The notes under the pieces: generated by a model
The model's input: the letters and a program-made list of their open reading frames with translations, nothing else
Told to the model about the DNA's origin: nothing
The model's database searches: none
Shown: piece after piece, positions 7,597 to 13,109 of the stretch
Layout: every line of letters starts with the position of its first letter
Position numbering within the stretch: position 1 is the stretch's first letter
Made by a program: the position numbers and the translations under genes
DNA from: Bacilli bacterium
Lineage (GTDB): Bacteria > Bacillota_I > Bacilli_A > RF39 > UBA660
Direction: 5' to 3'
Assembly (NCBI GenBank): GCA_900771805.1
Contig: CAAGPL010000022.1
Location: 1 to 13,109 of the forward strand
Length of the DNA: 13,109 bases

Positions 7597-8376
7597 ATGA
7601 ATAATTATGACTTATTAAAAAGTATAAAGGAAATAATTTATGAATGTGGTGAAATTATTGTTAGTGCAGATAGAGATTCTTTAGATATTGAATTAAAGGA
7701 AGGTAATAATAATGTTGTGACTAATTATGATAAGCTAGTTCAAGATACTTTGAAGGAAAAGTTAACTGTATTAGTTCCTGGTTCGGTATTTTTTGGAGAG
7801 GAAAATAATGAGAGTGTTTCTGATATTTCTACTTTAGAAAATGTTTTTATTGTAGATCTAATTGATGGGACAACTAATTTTTCTAGAGGATTTAAGACTA
7901 GTTCAATTTCTGTTGCATTAGTTAAGAATAGTCAACCTATTATTGGAGTTTGTTATAATCCTTATACCAATGAGATGTATAGTGCAATTAAAGGTGATGG
8001 AGCATACTTAAATGGTAAAAAAATACATGTATCTACTAGAAACTTAAAGAATGGAATTTTGTTGTCAGGCTGTTCTCCATATTATGATGATTTAAGAAAA
8101 AAGTCTCTTGAAATTCATTCTAGGTTTTCTTCAGTGGCGAGTGACTTTAGAAGATTTGGGAGTGCAGTATTAGAAATATGCAGTATTGCGAGTGGTAGAG
8201 CAGAAGTTTATTTTGAACTTAAGTTAATGCCTTGGGATTATGCTGCTGCTAGTTTAATCTTAGAAGAAGCAGGTGGCAAGATAAGTACAATTAATGGAGA
8301 TACATTGCAATACAATAATTCGACATCAGTACTTGCGAGTAATGGTGTGGAAGATTATTTGAAGTATATAAATTAA
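7597..8376 (+). CDS. Inositol monophosphatase family phosphatase, copy 2 (DLIDGT variant)
   Basis: 259 residues, collinear with the copy at 3254-4033. I count about 33 differences, so roughly 87% identity, concentrated in the first 20 residues and in the second half. GEE (67-69) and PWDYAAAS are intact. In the metal motif, Pro88 is Leu (DLIDGT for DPIDGT) through one base change, C to T at 7859. The two Asp ligands remain, so activity may persist, but the Pro is nearly invariant in the family and shapes the metal loop. TGGGAGATG precedes the ATG as ribosome site. It follows the 36-residue ORF and is 26 bases from the next gene. Having two full-length, open copies argues that both are kept under selection or that duplication is recent. 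Confidence 0.9.
   Translation: MNNYDLLKSIKEIIYECGEIIVSADRDSLDIELKEGNNNVVTNYDKLVQDTLKEKLTVLVPGSVFFGEENNESVSDISTLENVFIVDLIDGTTNFSRGFKTSSISVALVKNSQPIIGVCYNPYTNEMYSAIKGDGAYLNGKKIHVSTRNLKNGILLSGCSPYYDDLRKKSLEIHSRFSSVASDFRRFGSAVLEICSIASGRAEVYFELKLMPWDYAAASLILEEAGGKISTINGDTLQYNNSTSVLASNGVEDYLKYIN
7786..7914 (+). repeat. Near-identical direct repeat, member 2 (phosphatase core)
   Basis: Partner of 3443-3571 at an offset of 4343 bases, with a single mismatch at 7859 that causes the Pro-to-Leu change. Confidence 0.9.
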
Positions 8377-8402
8377 TATTTTGGTAAGGTTGGTGTTTTA
8401 TT

Positions 8403-8879
8403 ATGAAAAAAAAATATATTATAATAATTGTGGTATTAATTATTTTGTTTGGTTTTATTAGTGTTATAAACTATTTTGAGTATGACTGGGATGCGGTAAA
8501 AGATAATAAATATGAAAAAATAAAAAATGGTACATTAGATGTTTATAAAAAGTATGATGACTATATGTATTTTTATACTAATTCTAAAGAAAATATTTTA
8601 AAAAGAAAATATTATTTTAAGAATACTTTTTCTAAAAATAATATATATGTTTTGAGATATAGTACAAGGTTATGTGGGGAAAAAATAATTAAAACAAGTG
8701 TTGTTAAAAAAGGAAATACTGCTAATATTTATCTGGATTTAGATGTTGTTTGTGGTGTATGTTCTCCTGAGGATATTTATAAAACATTTAAAATTAATAA
8801 AAAAATTGATAAAGTTAATGTCTATTCTAAGATCGTAAGAAAGCCATTTTGTTTAGATTATTCTCAAATTCAAAAATAA
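8403..8879 (+). CDS. Membrane-anchored protein with four outer cysteines, unknown
   Basis: 158 residues. After MKKK comes one hydrophobic helix (residues about 5-25) with no cleavage site that I can defend, so the remainder probably lies outside the cell on a membrane stalk. The outer part carries four cysteines (C91, C117, C120, C150), two of them in VCGVCSPED, which could form disulfides or bind a metal. I recognise no family. It starts 26 bases after the second phosphatase with a GGTTGGTG ribosome site, so it is probably the last gene of that run. The context gives no clear role. Confidence 0.7.
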   Translation: MKKKYIIIIVVLIILFGFISVINYFEYDWDAVKDNKYEKIKNGTLDVYKKYDDYMYFYTNSKENILKRKYYFKNTFSKNNIYVLRYSTRLCGEKIIKTSVVKKGNTANIYLDLDVVCGVCSPEDIYKTFKINKKIDKVNVYSKIVRKPFCLDYSQIQK

Positions 8880-8991
8880 ATATTTAATTATACAAAAAGT
8901 TATATTGTTTAGTATGGATTTTATCTTATTATGAAATTATATATGTTGTTAATTAAGAGTTCATTGTTTATTAAATAATATAATATTTTTA

Positions 8992-9000
8992 TGATATATT
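8992..9000 (+). promoter_or_regulatory. Possible extended -10 element before the 106-residue protein
   Basis: TGATATATT has the TGnTATAnT form and lies 24 bases before the ATG at 9024. No -35 at normal spacing is visible. An exact TATAAT at 8979-8984 is an alternative, also without a -35. In such AT-rich sequence both may be chance. Confidence 0.25.
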
Positions 9001-9023
9001 AAATTTGCAGAGAAGGTTAAAAT

Positions 9024-9344
9024 ATGAAGAGAAGAAAAATTATAATTATTATAGTTATACTATTAGTAAGTTGTTTATTAATTGTATTTATAAATAATAA
9101 TAGTAAGTATCTTATACCTGATAATTATATAGATAAAATTGTAGATAATAGATCTTATGTTGATGGTTCTGATAAAACTATATATGTTTATAATGATAAA
9201 ATTATAGTTGAGGAGGATGATTATTTTCCAGATGGTCAATTTTTATATAGACATTGTAAGAGTATTACAGTTTATAAGGGGATTAGTGACCCAGATGAAA
9301 TAGATGATGTGAAGGGAATAGTCATTTTTAAAAAATTTAATTGA
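9024..9344 (+). CDS. Small single-helix membrane protein, unknown
   Basis: 106 residues. A basic start (MKRRK) leads into one hydrophobic helix to about residue 24, followed by a polar, acidic, probably extracytoplasmic part (for example VEEDDYFPDGQ). It shares the general plan of the protein at 8403-8879 but no clear sequence similarity or cysteine pattern. LVSC at 14-17 formally fits a lipobox, but the sequence stays hydrophobic for several residues after the Cys, so I favour an uncleaved anchor. GAGAAGG is the ribosome site. It ends in TGA followed at once by TAA. It is the only gene among those that end in this window, apart from broken or tiny frames, that stops at TGA. Confidence 0.65.
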   Translation: MKRRKIIIIIVILLVSCLLIVFINNNSKYLIPDNYIDKIVDNRSYVDGSDKTIYVYNDKIIVEEDDYFPDGQFLYRHCKSITVYKGISDPDEIDDVKGIVIFKKFN

Positions 9345-9400
9345 TAAATTCAAGTTTAGAAATTAGTTGTAAAAGTTAATTAAAAGGAAGTGTTTAATTC

Positions 9401-9910
9401 ATGAAAGATAAAAGATATTCAATAATTTATAGTAGTAAAACAGGTAATACAAAGAAGTTGGCAGAAACAATTTATAATACTTTATCTCAGGATGAGTGTG
9501 ATTATTATGGAACGTTAGATAATATTGGCAATGAATTAAGTAAAACAATTTATCTTGGTTTTTGGACTGAAAAAGGAAATGCTGACTCTTCAACATTGAG
9601 ATTTTTAGAACAATTAAAAGATAAAAAAATATTCTTATTTGGAACTGCAGGATATGGAGAAAGTGAAAAATATTTTGAAAACATTATTAATAATGTAAAG
9701 AAAAATATTGATGGTAGTAATACAATAATCGGGGAATTCATGTGTCAAGGTAAAATGCCATTATCTGTAAGAGAAAGATATGAAAATATGAAGTTGGAAA
9801 ATAGTCAATCATTAAAAATTGAAAATTTAATAAAAAATTTTGATAAAGCATTATCACATCCTGATAAAACTGATTTGAAAAAATTAGAAAAAATTATAAA
9901 AAATATGTAG
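9401..9910 (+). CDS. Flavodoxin-family protein (BilS-like)
   Basis: 169 residues. SIIYSSKTGNTKKLAETI (7-24) is a classic flavodoxin FMN-phosphate loop (SSKTGNT). LGFWTEKGNADS (52-63) and FLFGTAGYGESEKYF (78-92) are the two further loops that wrap the isoalloxazine ring. The ending GEFMCQGKMPLSVRERYENM and NFDKALSHPDKTDLKKLE resembles a group of flavodoxin-fold proteins in gut Bacillota that includes BilS, reported as a partner of the bilirubin reductase BilR. That sub-assignment is from memory, and no bilR-like gene is present here. It probably carries electrons between cytoplasmic redox enzymes. GGAAGTG (9386-9392) precedes the ATG, 56 bases after the previous stop. Confidence 0.82.
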   Translation: MKDKRYSIIYSSKTGNTKKLAETIYNTLSQDECDYYGTLDNIGNELSKTIYLGFWTEKGNADSSTLRFLEQLKDKKIFLFGTAGYGESEKYFENIINNVKKNIDGSNTIIGEFMCQGKMPLSVRERYENMKLENSQSLKIENLIKNFDKALSHPDKTDLKKLEKIIKNM

Positions 9911-10124
9911 TCATATATAAGAAATTTATTTTGAAATAAAAACAGGGATTATATGAATATTGTATTTTATAATTTTGGGACAATAATTTAGCGAATATAT
10001 ATTAAATTAAATAAGATTACTTAAATTAGATAGTGAACTACTTATATATTAAAAAATTATAAATATTTGTTTTTTGAGGGAAATTATTACATAAGTTAAT
10101 AACGTATAAAATGAGGTGCTATAA

Positions 10125-11255
10125 ATGAATTTAGAGGAAAAAATAAGTAAATTGAATTACAAATACCAATTTGTGAAAAATAATAGGTATTGGAATTATA
10201 ATCACATTTATAATTTAATTATAAATGGTCAATCTTTTCAATTATCAGAAAATAATATTTTATTAAATATTTCAAATGATATTTCTAAAAACATTAATGA
10301 TTCTTTTACTAATAAAAAAGATATGTGTGATTATTTAATTCCAAATATTGATATTGAACAAATGAAAAAAATTGTAATTGATTTTTATATGCAAGTAAAT
10401 CCTAATTTAAGTAATAAAATTGCATTTATACTATCTAAAACAAATTTTATAAAATATCATGAAAATATACCGAGTAATCAACAAAGATCTGTTACTACTT
10501 CACAAGGAATAAAACTATATTATAAAAATGATTTGAAATCTTTAGTAACTTTAGCACATGAATTAAGTCATGGGATTTCGAATTTAAATGATAAATTAGA
10601 ATTAAAAGATGGCAAAGATGTTGAATCACTTTCGGAAGTAGAATCTACGCTTACAGAAGAATTATTTTTGGAATATCTAAAAAATATGAATTTACAAATA
10701 ACAGAAAAAAATAGTGGAAAAGTGAGAACACTAGATGAAGGTATTATTAATGATATAAAATATAATAAATATAAAGATGTAATTCATCTTTCTTATAGGG
10801 CTATAGATGAATTAGAATTTAAAAAATTATTGGTTAGTAAAAATATCAGTAATATAGATGAAAAAATTATTGAAAAATTATCTATTTCTATGAATATTCC
10901 AATGGAAGATATAATTTTAAGAATTGATATGTTTATTGATAAATATTATCCTGGTGATAATCAAGTTCATAATTATGTAGGGGTAAAGAATTATGATTTA
11001 AGAAATGGTCTGCATCTTTCAAATGAAGCAAGATTTATTTATGCAAATTGTTTGGTTGCGAAATTTAATAGTATGAATTTAGATGAAAAACAGAAATTAG
11101 ACTTTTATAAAGCATATATAAATAATGCAAAAAATATGACATTTCAAGAAGTTTTAAAACTATTTAATGTTGATTTGAGTAATCCTTACAGTTTTACTGA
11201 AGAATTTATAAATGAATTTAATGATTTAACTAATAATGATATTTTTTCATACTAA
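10125..11255 (+). CDS. Short M3/PepF-like zinc metalloprotease (HELSH)
   Basis: 376 residues, no signal peptide. SLVTLAHELSHGISN (139-153) holds HExxH (H145, E146, H149). SLSEVESTLTEELFLEYL (168-185) closely recalls the EVASTFNEELL segment of oligoendopeptidase F, whose Glu is the third zinc ligand (E171 by position). The C-terminal KAYINNAKNMTFQEVLKLFNVDLSNP matches the end of PepF, where a Tyr-rich helical lobe closes over bound peptide. Compared with about 600 residues in PepF, much of the N-terminal lobe is missing. Likely role: cutting short peptides in the cytoplasm. GAGGTG is the ribosome site, and about 210 bases without a gene precede it. It is related in plan, but not closely in sequence, to the protein at 4056-4988. 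Confidence 0.75.
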   Translation: MNLEEKISKLNYKYQFVKNNRYWNYNHIYNLIINGQSFQLSENNILLNISNDISKNINDSFTNKKDMCDYLIPNIDIEQMKKIVIDFYMQVNPNLSNKIAFILSKTNFIKYHENIPSNQQRSVTTSQGIKLYYKNDLKSLVTLAHELSHGISNLNDKLELKDGKDVESLSEVESTLTEELFLEYLKNMNLQITEKNSGKVRTLDEGIINDIKYNKYKDVIHLSYRAIDELEFKKLLVSKNISNIDEKIIEKLSISMNIPMEDIILRIDMFIDKYYPGDNQVHNYVGVKNYDLRNGLHLSNEARFIYANCLVAKFNSMNLDEKQKLDFYKAYINNAKNMTFQEVLKLFNVDLSNPYSFTEEFINEFNDLTNNDIFSY

Positions 11256-11280
11256 TAATAGAATAAATGAGGTGAATGGA

Positions 11281-11454
11281 GTGAATCAAGAATTAAAGAA
11301 TATTATACAAATGATTGAAAAAGGTAAATCCAATGCCGAAATAATTAATTTTAGAATTAAATATTTAACAACTGATGATTATAAAAGAAGTAATAAAAAT
11401 AGTATTTTTGATAAAGAGAGAGTTTTGGGGGACAAATATAATTTTAGGTTATAG
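11281..11454 (+). CDS. Small ORF, unknown, possibly merged with recombinase debris
   Basis: 57 codons from GTG at 11281, preceded by GAGGTG (11269-11274). The frame is also open upstream to 11236, but that would overlap the protease and lacks a ribosome site. The first 40 residues (VNQELKNIIQMIEKGKSNAE and on) are hydrophilic and probably helical; I recognise no family. The last part overlaps, in another frame, the point where recombinase-like sequence begins (about 11425), so the natural C-terminus may have been lost. It may be a fragment rather than a gene. Confidence 0.35.
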   Translation: MNQELKNIIQMIEKGKSNAEIINFRIKYLTTDDYKRSNKNSIFDKERVLGDKYNFRL

Positions 11455-12149
11455 TAATAATATTGTTTTTAAAGAAGGTTTTATTGATATAGAAGTGGCT
11501 AAAGTTGTAAAGATGATATTTGATAGTATAGAAAAGGCTTAAGTAAAAATGAAATCATAGATATTTTAAATCAAAAATGAAATTAGAACTCCGATGGAAC
11601 ATATTAAAAATACAAATGAATGCAAGAAGTTGAATACTAGTATGATTACAGGAATTCTAAATAACAAAGTGTATACTGGGGACTTAATTCAGCAAAAGTG
11701 AAAAAGAATAAGTTTCAAAAATCATAAATTTGTAAAAACAAAAGAAGACGAGTTAATAATCACAAAGAATAATCATATGGAGATAATAAGCAAAGAGCAA
11801 TTTTAAAGAGTGCAAGATATAATTAAACATTTAGCAAAAATAAATTCAAATAATGAATATGACATTTTTTCAGGATATTTGAAATGCAAAGAATGTGAGA
11901 GCAACTTAACTATTAGAAAGAGTAAAGAATATACATATTATGCATGTTCTTCATATGTAAGAAAAAGATGATGTAATAATAAGAATACTCTAAGAAAATA
12001 TATATTAGAGGAAAAAAGTAATTAAGAAAAAAAATGATAGACAAGCAATAAAAATAGATAAATTGAATAGAAAGTATATTTTTGATTTAATAAATATGAT
12101 ATCTTTAAATAAAGCTGGCTCAATAAAAATAGAGTTTAAAAGAAAATAA
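11425..12149 (+). pseudogene. Large serine recombinase, decayed and lacking its catalytic domain
   Basis: Joining frames gives a clear large-serine-recombinase body. It opens with FWGTNIILGYSNN and IDIEVAKVVKMIFDSIEK, then LSKNEIIDILNQK and IRTPMEH, then SMITGILNNKVYTGDLIQQK (the IL-N-xVYTGD signature). After this come a zinc-ribbon region (YLKCKECESNLTIRK and YYACSSYVRKR) and an ending typical of the family (KAGSIKIEFKRK, stop 12147-12149). It is broken by a frame shift near 11536, TGA and shift at 11578, TGA 11699, TAA 11804, TGA 11969 and a shift near 12015. The N-terminal catalytic domain with the serine nucleophile is not visible upstream. Such enzymes move phages and Tn4451-like elements, so this marks an old mobile element. 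Confidence 0.88.
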
Positions 12150-12169
12150 TTAATAAATAGGAGAAAAAA

Positions 12170-12691
12170 ATGGATAATTTAAAGCAATTAAAAAATGAAG
12201 AAATAGTTGATTTAATAAAAAGTGGGAAAGTAGGAGTCGCTGATATTGTTGATTCTGGTATATGTCCTACTTGCTTTGACAAAAAGAACAATCATATTTT
12301 ATATGGAGACAATACTGATAAAATGATATTTGAAAATAATAAGTTTGAGTGTTTTTTAGTAGGAAATCCAAGAGCTGATGGACATACTGCTATAAGTACT
12401 AAAACACATTATAAAGATGTGATGGAAATAGATGATGAAACATGTAATGAAATATTTGTATTAGCAAAAAGATTAATGAATATTTTGAAAGATATTTATA
12501 ATGCTGAAAGTGTATATCTTTGTACAATGTGTGATGGGCCAATGAATCATTTTCATATTCAATTAATTCCACGATATTCATTTGAAAAAAGAGGTTCAAA
12601 AAATTTTGTAAAACCTAGATTTGAATATAAAGAAGATAAAGAAAAATTATTAGAATTGAGAAAACAATTAAATTATAAAGTAGGTGAGTAA
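12170..12691 (+). CDS. HIT-domain protein with paired CxxC motifs
   Basis: 173 residues. FLVGNPRADGHTAISTKTHY (62-81) is the HIT fold's GH(T/M)xxxxKxHY strand-turn region. MNHFHIQLIPR (125-135) is the active site, here H127-F-H129-I-Q131, so the third His of the triad is Gln, as in the GalT and Ap4A phosphorylase branches. H129 would be the nucleophile forming the nucleotidyl intermediate. CPTC (32-35) and CTMC (118-121) could bind zinc together. Close relatives of this length exist in Clostridia as plain HIT family proteins; the nucleotide substrate is not known. AGGAG precedes the ATG by about ten bases. It begins 20 bases after the recombinase remnant. Confidence 0.88.
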   Translation: MDNLKQLKNEEIVDLIKSGKVGVADIVDSGICPTCFDKKNNHILYGDNTDKMIFENNKFECFLVGNPRADGHTAISTKTHYKDVMEIDDETCNEIFVLAKRLMNILKDIYNAESVYLCTMCDGPMNHFHIQLIPRYSFEKRGSKNFVKPRFEYKEDKEKLLELRKQLNYKVGE

Positions 12692-12934
12692 AATGAGTAA
12701 TGAAAAAAGTTGTGCAAGTACAAGTATCAACTGATTGATTACGATTTATTTAAACCTACTAACAAACCCTTATAAATAAAGGACTTCCTCGATTTTATTT
12801 CTTGCATGAATTTATCAAAAAACGGTTAAATTAATAAAAAAATGTTCAAAATATAGTAATTTTGATATTATTTAAACTAGGAATTAGAGAGGTGATTACG
12901 ACATTTAACCCTCATAATTAGAATAAGAAAGAAG
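12692..12934 (+). other. Gene-poor stretch with imperfect direct repeats
   Basis: A 13-codon ORF (ATG 12693 to TGA 12734, MSNEKSCASTSIN) follows the HIT gene with a fair ribosome site (AGGTGAG) but is too short to call a gene. TGATTACGA occurs at 12736-12744 and 12893-12901, each followed by similar ATTTAAaCCT-type sequence. AGAGAGGTG at 12886-12894 resembles a ribosome site but leads only into a nine-codon frame. No intact gene is seen on either strand. Confidence 0.45.
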
Positions 12935-13109
12935 GTGTGGAAATTAGAAACAATTTCAAATTTATTTGAAGATAAAGAGATAAGAAGTATTTGGAACAGT
13001 GAAAAAGGAGAATATTATTTTAGTGTGGTTGATATTATTGGTGCACTAACTAATGCTAATATTCCGAGAAATTATTGGAGTGATTTAAAAAGAAAACTTT
13101 CAGTTGAAG
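12935..13109 (+). CDS. BRO-N domain protein (phage antirepressor-like), 3' end outside window
   Basis: 58 codons are visible and the frame is open to the window edge. FEDKEIRSIWNSEKGEYYFS followed by VVDIIGALTNANIPRNYW and SDLKRKL is the typical opening of BRO-N proteins, found in phage antirepressors and in related chromosomal DNA-damage-linked proteins. The start is uncertain. GTG at 12935 (reading VWKLETISNLFED) is the only standard start in the frame after the upstream TGA, with a weak purine-rich site just before it. The gene could therefore be a remnant whose true start was lost. It supports a phage or mobile origin for the right end of the window. Confidence 0.72.
   Translation, partial: MWKLETISNLFEDKEIRSIWNSEKGEYYFSVVDIIGALTNANIPRNYWSDLKRKLSVE

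Noticed and set aside
9024..9100. Lipoprotein signal (LVSC) in the 106-residue protein.
   Set aside because: The hydrophobic stretch continues past the Cys, which fits an uncleaved membrane helix better.
9399..9741. Two minus-strand open frames opposite the flavodoxin.
   Set aside because: They lie fully within a well-supported flavodoxin gene, have low-complexity translations and no ribosome sites.
11578..11971. TGA codons in the recombinase remnant at places where Gly or Arg might be expected, suggesting a recoded TGA.
   Set aside because: The same remnant has TAA and frame shifts. The intact genes use TGG for Trp and carry no in-frame TGA, so ordinary decay explains it.
12399..12599. Minus-strand open frame opposite the HIT gene.
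   Set aside because: It mirrors the HIT coding region and has no recognisable content.
12740..12840. Short minus-strand frame ending near 12741 as a recombinase tail.
   Set aside because: It is only about 25-30 codons, has an in-frame stop just upstream and no motif I recognise.

Overview
The window is very AT-rich, and every gene I can support lies on the + strand. Shine-Dalgarno sites of the GGAGG/GGTG type sit 5-9 bases before most starts. Stops are almost all TAA or TAG. A Bce-type ABC transporter opens the window and a large serine recombinase remnant lies near its end. Together these point to a low-GC Bacillota genome, probably an uncultured gut-type lineage of Bacilli or Clostridia. 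I cannot place it more precisely.

Layout. (1) 1-2545: 3' part of a BceA-like ATPase and a complete BceB-like ten-helix permease, followed by a hairpin terminator. (2) 2598-5936: a promoter and a tight four-gene run. It encodes a class I SAM methyltransferase, an inositol-monophosphatase-family phosphatase, a half-length M3-like zinc protease with HEFFH, and a protein I recognise as the queuosine-salvage (Qng1/DUF2419) family. (3) 5937-6420: a 484-base gap holding a decayed reading frame, a hairpin and a promoter. (4) 6421-8879: a second run with a divergent protein-kinase-like protein, a truncated Nudix remnant, a 36-residue ORF, a second copy of the phosphatase (about 87% identical by my own residue count) and a membrane-anchored four-cysteine protein. 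(5) 9024-9910: a small membrane-anchored protein and a flavodoxin. (6) 10125-11255: a second short M3/PepF-like protease with HELSH. (7) 11281-12149: a small ORF running into a heavily disrupted serine recombinase pseudogene. (8) 12170-12691: a HIT-domain protein. (9) 12692-13109: a gene-poor stretch, then the start of a BRO-N (phage antirepressor-like) gene that runs off the window.

Reading as a whole: between the transporter and the phage or mobile remnants lies a series of small enzymes acting on nucleotides, phosphates or cofactors (methyltransferase, two phosphatase copies, queuosine hydrolase, kinase-like, Nudix, HIT, flavodoxin), mixed with short proteases and broken genes. This looks like an accessory region built by insertion, duplication and decay. 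The strongest biological lead is queuine salvage at 5001-5936. The most striking sequence feature is the phosphatase duplication: a 129-base tract carries a single mismatch, and that mismatch changes the Pro of the DPIDGT metal motif. No tRNA, rRNA or CRISPR array was seen.
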